DNA of 57,729 bases from Streptococcus sp. (GTDB lineage: Bacteria; Bacillota; Bacilli; Lactobacillales; Streptococcaceae): contig JAUMZW010000011.1 in the NCBI GenBank assembly GCA_030527925.1, positions 1 through 57,729 on the forward strand, in the 5' to 3' direction. Below, piece by piece: positions 9,285 to 21,941 of the stretch. A program made the translations under genes and the position numbers. The first letter of the stretch is position 1, and each line of letters opens with the position of its first letter. The notes beneath the pieces are model-generated. The model worked only from the letters and a program-made list of their open reading frames with translations, did not search any database and was not told the origin of the DNA.

Positions 9285-9698
9285 AAATTTTTTCAAAATC
9301 CGTATTAAATCTTGTCTATCTTTTTCTGTCAACACAGAAAAAGCAGATTCGATTTGATCAATATGCTTAGGTAAAGCACTCTTGATAACTCGTGTTCCTT
9401 CAGGTGTTAATGTAACTAAATATGCCCTTTTATCATTTGGACAAGATACTCTTGTTACCCATCCTTTTTTTTCCATATTTTTGATAACAACTGTCATATT
9501 TCCTGAAGTTGCTAAAATGGTATCAATTAATTCACAAATTTTCATTGGGCCTTTGCTGTATAAAACATCCAAAACTGAAAATTGAGTTGAAGTTAAGCCG
9601 GATTCACTAAATGATTCAGATACTTTTGCATTTATGCTGCGAAAAGCTTTTCGCATAACTACCATTGACTTAATTGAAGAATTTTTAAATTGTGACAT
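9273..9698 (-). CDS. MarR family transcriptional regulator
   Basis: The 141-residue winged-helix protein has the MarR layout. An N-terminal dimerisation helix is followed by the recognition region LIDTILATSGNMTVVIKNME (about 60-79), the wing GWVTRVSCPNDKRAYLVTLTPEG (about 82-104) and a C-terminal dimer helix. The DxRAY-type wing motif is well kept. A single cysteine in the wing (SCPND) could sense oxidants or electrophiles, as in some MarR proteins, but that is inference. It is followed by the FMN reductase gene, the likely target, and preceded by polC. Confidence 0.88.
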   Translation of the reverse strand: MSQFKNSSIKSMVVMRKAFRSINAKVSESFSESGLTSTQFSVLDVLYSKGPMKICELIDTILATSGNMTVVIKNMEKKGWVTRVSCPNDKRAYLVTLTPEGTRVIKSALPKHIDQIESAFSVLTEKDRQDLIRILKKFKKM

Positions 9699-9713
9699 AT
9701 TTTTCCTAAACTC

Positions 9714-12700
9714 CTACATAAAATCATCAAAAAGACTAAGTTGATTATCTTCTGGTAAATTACCTAAGATCCCCATTTCTGCAAATTTATCGACTATTGT
9801 AGTTGATAGACCACCTCGTTTTCTCAATTCCATTTTAGATAAAAATTCCCCTTCTTGTCTTGCTTTCACAACTTGTTTTGCAACGTTTTCTCCTAAGCCA
9901 TCCATGGCCACAAAAGGAGGAATCAAAGTATCTCCTTCAATTTTAAATTCAATCGCATCACTCTTATAGAGGTCTAATTTTCCAAATTTAAATCCTCTTT
10001 CAAGCATCTCATTAACAATTTCTAGAGTGGTAAATAAGTCATTTTCTACATTAGTGGCTTCATTATTCTTACGCTTTTCTGTGATTTCCAACATTTTGTT
10101 TTTAACGGCATCTAAACCCGAACTCATAACTTTTAAATCAAATGCTTTTGCACGAATAGAGAAATAAGCACAGTAATAATAAATTGGATAATGTACTTTA
10201 AAATAAGCAACACGTAAAGCCATTAATACATATGCTGCAGCATGAGCTTTAGGAAACATATACTTAATCTTACCACAAGATTCAATATACCAGTCTGGAA
10301 CTTGATTTTCCTTCATTGCGTTAATATAGTTATTTCGTTCTTCTTCACTAATCTTTAACCAGGCCCCTTTACGAACACGCTCCATAATCGTGAAAGCTTG
10401 TTTTGGTTCTAAACCAGCATGCATCAAATAAACCATAATATCATCACGACATCCAATAACTGTCTTTAAGGTTGCAATACCTGATTTTATAAGATCTTGA
10501 GCATTACCCAACCAAACATCTGTTCCGTGAGATAGACCTGATAATTGTAAAAGTTCCGAGAATGTTGTTGGGTGTGTTTCATCTACCATACCACGTACAA
10601 AACTTGTACCAAATTCCGGAATACCTAGCATACCAGTAGCAACACCAATTTGTTCTTTTGTGACACCTAATACATCCGTCCCAGAAAATAATTTCATAAC
10701 ATCTGGATCATCAGCAGGGATATCCTTAGGATCAATACCTGATAAATCTTGTAATTTACGAATCATCGTCGGATCATCATGTCCTAGAACATCTAATTTT
10801 AAGACATTTTCATCGATATCATGGAAATTAAAATGTGTTGTTTTCCATTCAGCTTTTAAATCATCTGCCGGGTATTGAACAGGTGTAAAATCATAGACAT
10901 CCATATAATTTGGAATGACAACAATCCCCCCAGGATGCTGTCCTGTCGTCCTTTTAACACCTGCTGAACCCTTGGCGAGCCTATCAATTTCCGCATCAGC
11001 ATAAGATTTTCCATAATCACGTTCATAACCTTTTACAAAACCATATGCTGTTCTATCTGCAACGGTACCTACTGTTCCTGCACGAAAGGCATAGGCCTCT
11101 CCAAAAATATCTCGAACATCTAGATGTGCATTCGGCTGATCATCTCCAGAAAAATTTAAATCAATATCTGGAACCTTATCTCCATCAAAACCTAAAAATG
11201 TTTCAAAAGGAATATCCTGACCATCTTTTTTATAATTAGCATCACATTGTGGACATTTTTTATTTGGTAAATCATAGCCAGAACCAAAAGAACCATCAGT
11301 TATAAACTCTGAATGTTTACAATTTGGACAAACATAATGAGGAGACAAGGGATTAACCTCAGTTATACCAATCATAGTCGCTACAAAACTAGAACCGACA
11401 GAACCCCTAGAGCCAACCAAATAACCACGTTCATTTGAACGTTGCACAAGCATTTGTGAACTAAGATAAATAACAGCAAAACCATTCCCTAATATTGACG
11501 TTAATTCTTTTTCAATCCTCAAATCAACAATATCAGGTAACGGATTACCATATATTTCAAATGCTTTTTCATAAGTCAATCTCGCAACTTCTTCTTCAGC
11601 ACCCTCAATAAACGGTGTATATAAATCATTTTTCACAACTTCTACAGATTCAATAGTATCAGATAAATCGTTAGTATTTGTTACCACAATTTCATATGCT
11701 AGATCTTCACCTAAAAATGAAAACTCTGTCAACATCTCATCTGTAGTTCTAAAGTGTGCTTTAGGTAAAGGAGCTGGTCGAGCATTTTCTCCTCGCCCAA
11801 TTGTACGGTTTATCATCGCACCTTGTCCTAGACTTCTCACAATAATTTCACGATAAATTTCTTCTTCTGGTTCTAAATAGTGGACATTCCCTGTAGCTAA
11901 AACAGGCTTATTTAAACGTTTCCCAACTTGTATTAAATCTTTGATGACATCTTGAACACTAGACTCGTCTTTTATCAATTCTTTTGCTATCAAAGGAGCA
12001 TACAAGGCGGGCGGCATTACCTCAATAAAATCATAATACTGTGCTACCTGGACAGCATCATCAAGTCCTTTAGAAATTAAAGCATCAAACACTTCTCCTT
12101 CAGAGCATGCTGTCCCCAAAATCAATCCATCTCGATATTTTTCTAACACTGATTTTGGAATTCTAGGAACCCCTTCAAAATATTCAACGTTAGATAAACT
12201 CACTAATTTAAAAAGATTTTTCAAACCTATTTGATTTTTAACATATATCGTTGCATGCTTCACACGTGCCTTCTTGTAAGAATCTTTAGAAATTAAGTTC
12301 AGATTAAGTTCAGATAAATTGATAATCCCATGTTTTTCCTTAGCTTCCATTAGGAAAATAAACAGAAGCCTACCTGTAGCTTCAGCATCATAATTGGCCA
12401 TATGGTGATGCTCTAATGACACTTGAAATCGTTTAGTCAATGGTCCTAAACCATGTCTTTTATACTCTGGGTAAAGATTTCTAGCAAACTCTAAAGTATC
12501 AATGACAGGTTCTGAAATTGTTTCAATACCGAATCGTTCATAGTTTACATTCATGAAACCAACATCAAAACTCGCATTATGTGCCACTAAAATACTGTCC
12601 CTACAAAAATCTTTAAAAGATTTCAATACTTCTTCCAAAGACTTGGCACCTTGAACATGATTATCTGTAATACCTGTCAACTCGGTTGTAAATGCTGATA

Positions 12701-14099
12701 ATGGATGCCCCGGATCTATAAATTCATCAAATTGAGCAACAATATTCCCCTTATACATTTTTGAGGCTGCAATTTGAATCAAATCATTATGAACCGCTGA
12801 TAGACCTGTTGTTTCAACATCAAAAACAACATATGTCTCATCACTTAAAATACGGTCACAAGGATTATAAACAATCGGCACCCTATCTTCGACAAGGTTT
12901 GCTTCCAATCCAAAAATAGCTTTAATCCCTGCTTTCTTTGCTGCACTATAGCCATGAGGAAAACTCTGTACATTTCCATGGTCGGTAATAGCAACTGCCG
13001 GGTGACCAAATTGGGCAGCCTTAGCTATTAGAGATTCAACTGTTGGTAGAGCATCCATCGTAGACATATTGGTATGAGCATGAAATTCAACCCGTTTTTG
13101 ATTTTCAGGCATTAAATCTGCACGTTCTTTATGCGAAATCACTTTCACATCCGATACGTTCATACATAAAGCTTTTAGAAAACTATTATACTCAACTTTA
13201 CCACGAGTACTTAACCAAGCACCAACACGAATAATATCATATTTTTCTAACTCTTCTTCATTTCTAGCCCATTTTTGTAGATAAAAACTAGAGGTATAGT
13301 CAGTCATTTTGAAAGTGATAGAATAGCGCTCATTCTTTGTTTTCTTAATCTCAACATCAAAAACCAATCCTTCAAAGCGTACATTATATTCATCACTAAC
13401 CACATCAACCATTGGAGTAACTTCAATAGTACTAGAAGATCTATTTTTTTGATAGTAACGCTCTGAAGACTCATTTTGTTGAACTGGAGGAAGCATATCT
13501 TGCTCTTTAGCAAGGTTCTCCAAAGACTTCAAGGCTTGCTTATTTGCTTCATCTAATAGACGGTCTCTATTAGAATGGTATTCAGTCATCAAAGAGTCAG
13601 ATAACTCCTCATCTAGGGATAAAAGAATACGTAAATTAGAAAATCCGAAAGAATGATATAAAGCACCTACGTGTGGTAGATATTGTTTAATAAAATGGTC
13701 TGTGTGTAAAAATTTTGGAGCTGCAATTGTTAAAACACCATCCAAATATGATAGTGATAAATTTGCAAAATTTGATTTAAAGCTAGGATGTTCACAGGGA
13801 TCCTCATCAAAAATTAAGTGATAATAATCCCTTAACTCATTAATAGTAAAAACAGGATTATCCACTGTAATACTTAACTTAGCTATAATTTCAAGTGAAT
13901 TAAAGGTTGCTACTAGACATTGCTTCAACAATCTATAATCTGAAACAGGTAGGAGTTCTTTAAAATGTAATTTAAAATGCCAAATTCTAGATTTTGTGTG
14001 AACTTCAACAGTTTCAATTTCACCAGATAAAAAAAGAGAGCTCTCTCTCATTTCAGTAGGAAGAGCAATTTGCTCCATTAATTGTTCAAATAAATTCAT
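9714..14099 (-). CDS. polC: DNA polymerase III alpha subunit, Gram-positive PolC type
   Basis: This is the replicative polymerase with built-in proofreading. Domains in order are: N-terminal domains, an OB fold (about 235-320), a PHP domain starting at [11 protein letters not shown] (about 337), a DEDDh exonuclease inserted in PHP ([11 protein letters not shown] near 422), the polymerase core with the catalytic acidic motif [15 protein letters not shown] (about 955) and the fingers/duplex-binding region. Four cysteines in a CPNCKH...CPQCD arrangement near 910-940 form the zinc site of PolC. I chose ATG 14099 because GGGAG lies 6 nt upstream, giving 1461 residues; the longer reading has no ribosome-binding site. 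Confidence 0.97.
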   Translation of the reverse strand: MNLFEQLMEQIALPTEMRESSLFLSGEIETVEVHTKSRIWHFKLHFKELLPVSDYRLLKQCLVATFNSLEIIAKLSITVDNPVFTINELRDYYHLIFDEDPCEHPSFKSNFANLSLSYLDGVLTIAAPKFLHTDHFIKQYLPHVGALYHSFGFSNLRILLSLDEELSDSLMTEYHSNRDRLLDEANKQALKSLENLAKEQDMLPPVQQNESSERYYQKNRSSSTIEVTPMVDVVSDEYNVRFEGLVFDVEIKKTKNERYSITFKMTDYTSSFYLQKWARNEEELEKYDIIRVGAWLSTRGKVEYNSFLKALCMNVSDVKVISHKERADLMPENQKRVEFHAHTNMSTMDALPTVESLIAKAAQFGHPAVAITDHGNVQSFPHGYSAAKKAGIKAIFGLEANLVEDRVPIVYNPCDRILSDETYVVFDVETTGLSAVHNDLIQIAASKMYKGNIVAQFDEFIDPGHPLSAFTTELTGITDNHVQGAKSLEEVLKSFKDFCRDSILVAHNASFDVGFMNVNYERFGIETISEPVIDTLEFARNLYPEYKRHGLGPLTKRFQVSLEHHHMANYDAEATGRLLFIFLMEAKEKHGIINLSELNLNLISKDSYKKARVKHATIYVKNQIGLKNLFKLVSLSNVEYFEGVPRIPKSVLEKYRDGLILGTACSEGEVFDALISKGLDDAVQVAQYYDFIEVMPPALYAPLIAKELIKDESSVQDVIKDLIQVGKRLNKPVLATGNVHYLEPEEEIYREIIVRSLGQGAMINRTIGRGENARPAPLPKAHFRTTDEMLTEFSFLGEDLAYEIVVTNTNDLSDTIESVEVVKNDLYTPFIEGAEEEVARLTYEKAFEIYGNPLPDIVDLRIEKELTSILGNGFAVIYLSSQMLVQRSNERGYLVGSRGSVGSSFVATMIGITEVNPLSPHYVCPNCKHSEFITDGSFGSGYDLPNKKCPQCDANYKKDGQDIPFETFLGFDGDKVPDIDLNFSGDDQPNAHLDVRDIFGEAYAFRAGTVGTVADRTAYGFVKGYERDYGKSYADAEIDRLAKGSAGVKRTTGQHPGGIVVIPNYMDVYDFTPVQYPADDLKAEWKTTHFNFHDIDENVLKLDVLGHDDPTMIRKLQDLSGIDPKDIPADDPDVMKLFSGTDVLGVTKEQIGVATGMLGIPEFGTSFVRGMVDETHPTTFSELLQLSGLSHGTDVWLGNAQDLIKSGIATLKTVIGCRDDIMVYLMHAGLEPKQAFTIMERVRKGAWLKISEEERNNYINAMKENQVPDWYIESCGKIKYMFPKAHAAAYVLMALRVAYFKVHYPIYYYCAYFSIRAKAFDLKVMSSGLDAVKNKMLEITEKRKNNEATNVENDLFTTLEIVNEMLERGFKFGKLDLYKSDAIEFKIEGDTLIPPFVAMDGLGENVAKQVVKARQEGEFLSKMELRKRGGLSTTIVDKFAEMGILGNLPEDNQLSLFDDFM

Positions 14100-14145
14100 C
14101 TTTTTCTCCCGAGTTAACTTATCTCCTATTCTACCATAATTCAAT

Positions 14146-14180
14146 AAAAAAGTTGCACGCCTAAATCATGCAACCTTTTT
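14146..14180 (-). terminator. Intrinsic terminator before polC
   Basis: GTTGCA and TGCAAC pair across an 11-nt loop, with A and T runs on the outside. It lies just after the 43-codon gene and before polC, ending the glucosaminidase unit. Confidence 0.7.
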
Positions 14181-14310
14181 ATTTTTTCTTATAATGTTCA
14201 TCGTACATATCATTTACCATACGATCTCTTTTTCTCCTAGTATTTGCCTTAGAGTATGAGCCACCCAAAATAGCGAGAACAAAAATAATACCTAAACAAA
14301 TATATTCCAT
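14179..14310 (-). CDS. 43-residue single-pass membrane protein
   Basis: This short gene has an ATG at 14310 preceded by GGAG with 7-nt spacing, and a TAA at 14179. The product starts MEYICLGIIFVLAILGGSYS, one N-terminal membrane segment. A highly basic stretch follows (RRKRDR, about 25-30), then an acidic/tyrosine patch (DMYDEHY) and a KKK terminus. The positive charges after the segment predict an outside-to-inside orientation with a cytoplasmic tail. It lies 37 nt after the glucosaminidase gene on the same strand and ends in a terminator, so the two are likely an operon. The function is unknown to me. Confidence 0.65.
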   Translation of the reverse strand: MEYICLGIIFVLAILGGSYSKANTRRKRDRMVNDMYDEHYKKK

Positions 14311-14347
14311 ATCATATCTCCAATTGTTAAAATAAACGTTTCATCTC

Positions 14348-15049
14348 TTACCGACTAGCCCAAGCTTCATCAAGTGATAGTGTTTCCTGATCTGTATAGC
14401 TTCCTCTGTAATTATTCCAAACTGTATTTGATGAGACTATTCCCTCAGTATTTGATGAATTATTCCCTGTATCATAAGCAGTCAGTCCATAGGTTGCTAT
14501 AATTTGGTTTAACTTTGAAGCATAATAGCTATCCGTAGCATATAATCCAGTTAGCGCAGCTGTCGCATCAGCATAAGATGAAGTATTAGACTTCCAGGCC
14601 CCTGCATATATAGATGAACTCAATAAGTTAGCATAATCATACATTGACTCTACATAACTAGGATAAGAGCGAAAAGCAGCATCAATAGTAGATAAATTAC
14701 CATTACCATCATCTTCTTGTGTTGACAATGTCACAGATTCTCCATTATAACTTCCTTTTATTCCAAATAAATTGTAATTTGGTGCTTGTGCTAATCCTGA
14801 TTGTCCACTACTCGATTCTAGGACAGCCTGAGCTATCAAAACTGATGCATATAAATCATACTCTTGTCCTATTTGACTAGCTGTAGGAGCAATAGAATTA
14901 ATAAATGCTGATGTAGTATTTGTATTATAATACGTTTGAGCAGAGGCTTTTTTATTAGGTAATTGATTTAAGGCATAGACACCAATACCAGCAATAGCTA
15001 AAAGTCCAGCTAAACGTAGTAATATTTTCGTTTGTTTATTTCTTCTCAC
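14348..15049 (-). CDS. Secreted/anchored N-acetylglucosaminidase (glucosaminidase domain)
   Basis: The product has a basic N-terminus and one membrane segment or uncleaved signal (about 10-30), then a glucosaminidase (lysozyme subfamily 2) domain. In that domain [26 protein letters not shown] carries the catalytic glutamate and the NLFGIKG signature. YDYANLLSS and a second half follow. It should cleave peptidoglycan glycan strands outside the cell. A GTG start at 15049 is preferred because AAGGAGG lies 5 nt before it; this gives 233 residues starting MRRNKQTK. Upstream ATGs would place the ribosome-binding site inside the gene. The C-terminus has no LPXTG or repeat domain. Confidence 0.85.
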   Translation of the reverse strand: MRRNKQTKILLRLAGLLAIAGIGVYALNQLPNKKASAQTYYNTNTTSAFINSIAPTASQIGQEYDLYASVLIAQAVLESSSGQSGLAQAPNYNLFGIKGSYNGESVTLSTQEDDGNGNLSTIDAAFRSYPSYVESMYDYANLLSSSIYAGAWKSNTSSYADATAALTGLYATDSYYASKLNQIIATYGLTAYDTGNNSSNTEGIVSSNTVWNNYRGSYTDQETLSLDEAWASR

Positions 15050-15073
15050 TTTGACCTCCTTCATAGTATATTT

Positions 15074-15082
15074 ATTATAACA
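15074..15082 (-). promoter_or_regulatory. Extended -10 promoter of the glucosaminidase gene
   Basis: The minus strand reads TGTTATAAT, a perfect hexamer with an extended TG, about 25 nt before the GTG start. The -35 region is poor. Confidence 0.6.
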
Positions 15083-15148
15083 TACATTCTGCTTAAAAAT
15101 TATAAAATATCCCCTGTTATACAATCTTAATATCTATGACACATATAT

Positions 15149-15174
15149 AAAAGCTAGGATATATCCTAGCTTTT
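15149..15174. terminator. Palindromic terminator after proS
   Basis: AAAAGCTAGGATA and its exact complement form a long stem with T runs, just after the proS stop. It ends the uppS-cdsA-eep-proS unit. Confidence 0.8.
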
Positions 15175-15185
15175 TGTATTTTTTA

Positions 15186-17039
<1,854 letters not shown>

Positions 17040-17062
17040 TTAAAATTTCTCCATTCTATTTC

Positions 17063-18319
17063 TTAGAAAAATAAACGCATTATATCGTTCCAAGTGACAG
17101 CAATCATTAAGACAAACATAATTGCAACACCTACAATGGTAACATAACCTTCGACTTCTTGCTTCAATGGTTTACGGCGAATAGCCTCAATAATATTCAG
17201 AACAATTTTCCCACCATCTAATGCTGGAATCGGAATTAAATTCATAATCCCTAAATTTATTGAAAGTATCCCCATAAGCTGCAAAATATCTGCATAACCA
17301 TTACGTGCTGCTTGACTAGATAATTGATACATCGCCACTGGGCCACCCAATTTATTTAAACTAAAGTGAGCCACAAGACTTTTTAAACCATTAACAATAA
17401 GAGCAGCAGCATTCCAAGCTATAGAGAATCCACCAAAGACTTTATCGATAAATCCTGTTTTTAGAGCAGGTCTAACACCTATAATATAGCTGTTATCAAC
17501 TTTTTTAGGAGTCACTAAAACTGTCCTTATTTGATTATCATGTTTAATTTTCACACTTAAAGGTTGACTTACCTGTGACCTTGTATTGTTTTCAACAGCA
17601 GTTACTAATTCTTCCCAATTTGTCACCTTTTGCTTATTGATTGATAAAATATGATCGTCAGTTTTAACACCTGCTTTAGCAATAGGTGAATTTTCAGTAA
17701 CTCTAACTTGATTAGTGGATTGATTTTCAACACCACCTTGAACAAAGGCAAGAATAATAAAGACAACAATTCCTAAAATAAAATTATTCATAGGTCCTGC
17801 AAAATTTGTGATCAAACGACCTTTGACTGTAGCATTTTGATATTGCACATCAAATGGTGCAATTCGAACCTCAGTACCATCTTCCTCAACAATAGTAGCA
17901 TCATGTATAACCGAATATGTTTTCGTTTCATCAATAACTAAACCTGTAATTGTTAACTTGTCTTCAAGGTCATAAGCTGTTACATTCATCGGCAATGCAG
18001 TCATATCAACTTGTTTTTGGGAAAGGTTTATACGAGTGACATTACCTGAATCGTCAAATGTAAGACTGGCTGGTGTTCCTGTCTTAATCTCAACCTTATC
18101 TTCACCCCAACCAGCCATACGGACGTATCCACCTAAAGGTAGAATACGAATAGTATATAGTGTCCCATCCTGACCTATATGTGAAAAGATTTTTGGCCCC
18201 ATACCAACTGCAAATTCTCTGACTAAAATACCAGATTTCTTAGCAAAATAAAAATGACCAAACTCATGAACAACAACGATAATTCCAAATATAATAATAA
18301 ATGTTAAAATTCCAAGCAT
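17063..18319 (-). CDS. eep: Site-2-type intramembrane metalloprotease Eep/RseP
   Basis: The zinc motif HEFGH is at residues 18-22 in the first membrane helix. A PDZ domain covers about 200-280, and the second active-site motif [12 protein letters not shown] is near 360, followed by C-terminal membrane helices. The 418 residues match the family. In streptococci and enterococci Eep cleaves within membranes, releasing peptide pheromones from lipoprotein signal peptides and processing anti-sigma factors. It acts at the cytoplasmic membrane. It lies between cdsA (10 nt) and proS (23 nt) in one transcription unit. Confidence 0.94.
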   Translation of the reverse strand: MLGILTFIIIFGIIVVVHEFGHFYFAKKSGILVREFAVGMGPKIFSHIGQDGTLYTIRILPLGGYVRMAGWGEDKVEIKTGTPASLTFDDSGNVTRINLSQKQVDMTALPMNVTAYDLEDKLTITGLVIDETKTYSVIHDATIVEEDGTEVRIAPFDVQYQNATVKGRLITNFAGPMNNFILGIVVFIILAFVQGGVENQSTNQVRVTENSPIAKAGVKTDDHILSINKQKVTNWEELVTAVENNTRSQVSQPLSVKIKHDNQIRTVLVTPKKVDNSYIIGVRPALKTGFIDKVFGGFSIAWNAAALIVNGLKSLVAHFSLNKLGGPVAMYQLSSQAARNGYADILQLMGILSINLGIMNLIPIPALDGGKIVLNIIEAIRRKPLKQEVEGYVTIVGVAIMFVLMIAVTWNDIMRLFF

Positions 18320-18328
18320 AGAAAACTC

Positions 18329-19126
18329 CTAGAACAATCCAAGTAAGTGCATAATTGGAAAAACAAAAATCATTGAATCCAATCGGTCTAAAATTCCACC
18401 ATGTCCAGGGATTAATTTTCCTGAATCTTTAACACCAAAATGACGTTTAATAGCACTTTCAACTAAATCTCCAAGTTGAGCAAAGACGCTAAAAATGATA
18501 ACTAAAATTAAAGTGACAAAAAAATGATGTGGTGCATAAACTGATTTATCAAATATCATAAAAACAAATGAAACAAGAAGAGCTGTCAATACTCCACCTA
18601 GACTCCCTTCAATCGTCTTATTAGGAGAAACGTGAGGGATTAATTTTCGTTTTCCAAATCTCATCCCAATTAGATATGCACCAGTATCCGTTGCCCAAAC
18701 AATAAAGACAGCTAATAAAACTTTGTCTATTCCTGCAATACGAGCATTTACAAGATTATGCAATCCAAAACCAACATAGAAACTAGCAGCAATTGGATAG
18801 GCTGCATCCTCGAATGAGTAAGACTGTTCTTTACTAAATACTGTTCCAACTAGTAGTAAAAAAGCAACTAAACCGAAAGCTAAAAAATTTGAACTAGCAG
18901 GTAAATTTATCAAGTATAAATCCAACGGAACAACCAGAAAAAAACTAGCTAGCATAGCCAAAACACCTTCAAATGATAGGAATTCAATTCCCTTCATCTT
19001 AAACATTTCAGAAACACCTATCATCGCTAATATTCCGACGAAAATTTGGAAAACTAATCCTCCCATCAATAAAAAGGGAATAAAAACTAAAATGGCAATA
19101 CTGCCCCAGATAACACGTTCTCTCAT
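18329..19126 (-). CDS. cdsA: Phosphatidate cytidylyltransferase
   Basis: This integral membrane enzyme makes CDP-diacylglycerol from CTP and phosphatidic acid, the branch point of phospholipid synthesis. Several membrane helices are followed by the CdsA signature SPNKTIEGSLGG and the C-terminal GDLVESAIKRHFGVKDSGKL...GHGGILDRLDS motif. I chose ATG 19126 (MRERVIWG), which matches the family N-terminus and has AAAGGA upstream. The longer frame has no ribosome-binding site and would overlap uppS. The result is 265 residues. Confidence 0.94.
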   Translation of the reverse strand: MRERVIWGSIAILVFIPFLLMGGLVFQIFVGILAMIGVSEMFKMKGIEFLSFEGVLAMLASFFLVVPLDLYLINLPASSNFLAFGLVAFLLLVGTVFSKEQSYSFEDAAYPIAASFYVGFGLHNLVNARIAGIDKVLLAVFIVWATDTGAYLIGMRFGKRKLIPHVSPNKTIEGSLGGVLTALLVSFVFMIFDKSVYAPHHFFVTLILVIIFSVFAQLGDLVESAIKRHFGVKDSGKLIPGHGGILDRLDSMIFVFPIMHLLGLF

Positions 19127-19151
19127 GATATCTATTTTCCTTTCTTTAATA

Positions 19152-19901
19152 TTACACGCCACCAAAACGACGATGTCTATTATTAAACTCACTAATAGCC
19201 TGTAATAGTTCTTTTTCTTTAAAATCAGGCCAAAAAACTGGTGTAAAATAAAATTCGCTGTAAGCTGACTGCCAAGGTAGAAAATTACTTAACCGAAGCT
19301 CACCACTTGTCCTAATAATTAGATCAGGATCGCGATACAAATAAGGCAGTTGATTGGTCATTAAATGTTGCGATATCGTATCCTCTGTTATAGCATCAAT
19401 GGCTAATTTCCCTTGACTAACTTCATTAGCTATTACCTTAACAGCCTCAGTAATCTCAGCTCTGCCTCCATAATTTAAAGCAAAATTCAAAATTAAACCT
19501 GAATTATGTTTTGTTTTTTCACAAGCATTTTTCATTGCTTGATAGGTTGGCTGAGGTAATCTAGAAGTATCTCCAATAACTTGAACCTTAACATCATTTT
19601 CATGTAATTTAGGTACGTAGTGATCAAAAAATTCAACAGGAAGGTTCATGATGAATTTAACCTCATCCTCAGGACGTGCCCAATTTTCTGTTGAAAATGC
19701 ATAAACAGTTAAAATTTTAACCCCTAGGTTAGAGGAAACAATTGTTACTTCTTGTAAAGTATCCATACCAGCTTTATGACCAAAAACACGAGGTTTCAAG
19801 CGTTTTTTTGCCCATCTACCATTACCGTCCATAATTATCCCAATATGAGATGGAATGTTTTCTAGATTAAGTTCTTGTTTCTTTCCTTTTAATTTAAACA
19901 T
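19152..19901 (-). CDS. uppS: Undecaprenyl diphosphate synthase
   Basis: This cis-prenyltransferase builds the C55 lipid carrier for peptidoglycan and wall polymers. IIMDGNGRWAKKR near residues 22-34 contains the catalytic aspartate. The TSGELRLSNFLPWQSAYSE region near 190 is the second conserved block. ATG 19901 has GAGG six nt upstream and gives 249 residues, the normal length; the earlier in-frame codon is rejected. It is the first gene of the uppS-cdsA-eep-proS unit. Confidence 0.96.
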   Translation of the reverse strand: MFKLKGKKQELNLENIPSHIGIIMDGNGRWAKKRLKPRVFGHKAGMDTLQEVTIVSSNLGVKILTVYAFSTENWARPEDEVKFIMNLPVEFFDHYVPKLHENDVKVQVIGDTSRLPQPTYQAMKNACEKTKHNSGLILNFALNYGGRAEITEAVKVIANEVSQGKLAIDAITEDTISQHLMTNQLPYLYRDPDLIIRTSGELRLSNFLPWQSAYSEFYFTPVFWPDFKEKELLQAISEFNNRHRRFGGV

Positions 19902-20040
19902 AATCGTCCTCAAAATCTTCCTATTGTACCATTTTACCATATTTTAAGGTTTTTTTCCTAGTTTTTCCCATATCATAATTATTAACTTAAATAATAATAG
20001 TATTACTAAAAAGATATAGCCATTAAATAAAAAAATAAAA

Positions 20041-20058
20041 AACTGGGACCGCCCAGTT
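20041..20058 (-). terminator. Intrinsic terminator after yajC
   Basis: AACTGGG and CCCAGTT with a 4-nt ACCG loop are flanked by long A and T runs, directly after yajC. Confidence 0.85.
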
Positions 20059-20060
20059 TT

Positions 20061-20414
20061 TTATTTTTCTTCAATTATAGCATCTTCCACAACTTCTGAT
20101 GAATCATTCGAACTATCGTTTTCTTCAATAATTTCTACTTCTTCATCAACACTTACAGTTCCTGCTTTTGAAACAACACGTTTTACAGCAGTTAACTCAA
20201 ATGTCAAATAAACACCATCTATATCAAGTACAATTGTTTTATTTTCAGTATTGACTTCATCAACAACTCCGTATAAACCACCAATTGTAACAATTTGATC
20301 ACCTTTTGCAATAGCATTTAATTGGTTCTGACGCTCTTGTGCTTGTTTTTTTTGTTTACTTTGCATAAACCAAATGACACCAATCATTGCTACGAAAATT
20401 AAAATTGTTTGCAT
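20061..20414 (-). CDS. yajC: Preprotein translocase subunit YajC
   Basis: The small single-pass protein starts with a membrane helix (about 3-16). It continues with SKQKKQAQERQNQLNAIAKGDQIVTIGGLYG, the YajC signature, and ends with a highly acidic tail (about 90-117). YajC associates with the SecDF accessory complex; SecDF is not in this window. It has its own terminator. Confidence 0.92.
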   Translation of the reverse strand: MQTILIFVAMIGVIWFMQSKQKKQAQERQNQLNAIAKGDQIVTIGGLYGVVDEVNTENKTIVLDIDGVYLTFELTAVKRVVSKAGTVSVDEEVEIIEENDSSNDSSEVVEDAIIEEK

Positions 20415-20461
20415 TATTCCTGCTTCCTCTTTTCTAAAATCACTTCATCATATCAAAAATG

Positions 20462-20489
20462 AAGCGAGATAGCAAACACTACCTCACTT
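20462..20489 (-). terminator. Terminator after the thioredoxin-like gene
   Basis: An 11-bp imperfect stem with G-U pairs (AAGCGAGATAG against CTACCTCACTT) has a 6-nt loop and T-rich exit, just after the stop at 20500. Confidence 0.65.
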
Positions 20490-20499
20490 TTTATAAGCA

Positions 20500-20847
20500 T
20501 TAGGCTTGGATAAACGCTGTAATTTCCTCTTCAGATAAAGATGAATCACAAACTACCTTAACCTCACCAGAGTTAGCCACTAATAATCCTGGTACTGTTG
20601 CAACACCGTAATCATTTCTTAAAGACTGAATAGCTGTGAAATCTTGCATGTCTTCGCTATTTAGATAGTAAACCTGCTTCTCCAATTCGGCACCAACAGA
20701 TGCTAACTTAGGCACAAACAATTGGCAATAAGGACACGTTATTCTACCGATAAATAAAATAACCTTATCTTGACGTGTCAATAATTCTCTAGCTTCTATA
20801 GCCGATACTACTGTAAAACTTTCAAATATTTCTTCTATTGATGACAT
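20500..20847 (-). CDS. Thioredoxin-fold thiol-disulfide protein (PedC-like)
   Basis: The 115-residue protein has a thioredoxin fold with a CPYC active site (residues 38-41) and the cis-proline region VATVPGLLV near 82. There is no signal peptide, so it should act in the cytoplasm. Streptococcal proteins of this size with CPYC are often annotated as PedC/BrcD bacteriocin-accessory thioredoxins, but no bacteriocin genes are near. It is probably a general disulfide reductant. It is transcribed alone between galE and yajC. Confidence 0.75.
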   Translation of the reverse strand: MSSIEEIFESFTVVSAIEARELLTRQDKVILFIGRITCPYCQLFVPKLASVGAELEKQVYYLNSEDMQDFTAIQSLRNDYGVATVPGLLVANSGEVKVVCDSSLSEEEITAFIQA

Positions 20848-20939
20848 ACTCTTTCCTCTAAAAATTTATTTAATAAACTTATGGTACAAAAAACTTACCT
20901 CATTTGCAACTTTTTGACACCTAACAGCTATTTGAAATG

Positions 20940-21941
20940 CTATTTCTTATCATCATATCCATAAGGATGACTTGAGTGCCATGCCCAAGCAGATGAAATC
21001 ATATCTTCAATGTTATCAAATTTTGGTTCCCAACCTAATATAGTTCTAGCTTTTTCAGAGCTAGCAATTAAAATATCGGGATCTCCAGGGCGTCTATCAG
21101 CTAATTCGGATGGAATATCTTTTCCAGTAACACGTCTAGCTGCCTCCAAGATTTCTAAGTTTGAAAATCCTGTTGAAGAACCTAAATTAAAGGCATCAGA
21201 TGGATTCCCACCACGAAGATAATCCACTGCTAGCATGTGAGCATCAGCTAAATCAAACGGATGAACGTAATCGCGAACATTTGTGCCATCAGGAGTATTA
21301 TAGTCCGTACCAAAAATCATAATTTTGTCACGAACTCCTTGAGCAACCTCTAAAATGATTGGTAAAAGGTGTGTTTCCGGACCATGATCTTCTCCAATAC
21401 TTCCATCTGGCTTAGCTCCTGCAACATTAAAATATCGTAATGCCACAAATTTTATACCATAAGCTTGGTCACACCATTTCATAATAGTTTCCATCATGAG
21501 CTTACTTTCACCATAGGGATTAATAGGCTTTTGTGGACTTGTTTCTAGAATAGGAACAACTTCAGGGATGCCATAAGTCGCGGCAGTTGATGAAAAAATA
21601 ATTTTTTTAACTTCATATTCATTCATCACCTCAAGTAAATTGATTAAACCGGCTGTATTGTTAGAAAAATATTTCAAAGGTTCAACCATGGATTCTGCCA
21701 CCAACGAATATGCGGCAAAATGAATGACAGCATCAATATCTGGATTTTCTTCAAAAACCTTTCTCATAAAAGATTTGTCTGAGAGGTCTCCCTCGTAGAA
21801 TAAAGCTTCCTTATGGACGGCAGCACGATGTCCTTTAATTAAACTATCAACTACAACAACCTTTTCTCTTCCTTGCTCAACTAAACGGTCAACCATATGC
21901 GAGCCAATATAACCTGCACCACCTAATACTAAAATCGCCAT
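20940..21941 (-). CDS. galE: UDP-glucose 4-epimerase
   Basis: This short-chain dehydrogenase-fold epimerase of 333 residues interconverts UDP-galactose and UDP-glucose. [10 protein letters not shown] (7-16) binds NAD, the catalytic Tyr and Lys are in YGESK (about 148-152), and the C-terminal RRPGDPDIL block binds the substrate. It is the last gene of galKTE. Its ATG shares a base with the galT stop (TAATG), so translation is coupled. Confidence 0.97.
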   Translation of the reverse strand: MAILVLGGAGYIGSHMVDRLVEQGREKVVVVDSLIKGHRAAVHKEALFYEGDLSDKSFMRKVFEENPDIDAVIHFAAYSLVAESMVEPLKYFSNNTAGLINLLEVMNEYEVKKIIFSSTAATYGIPEVVPILETSPQKPINPYGESKLMMETIMKWCDQAYGIKFVALRYFNVAGAKPDGSIGEDHGPETHLLPIILEVAQGVRDKIMIFGTDYNTPDGTNVRDYVHPFDLADAHMLAVDYLRGGNPSDAFNLGSSTGFSNLEILEAARRVTGKDIPSELADRRPGDPDILIASSEKARTILGWEPKFDNIEDMISSAWAWHSSHPYGYDDKK

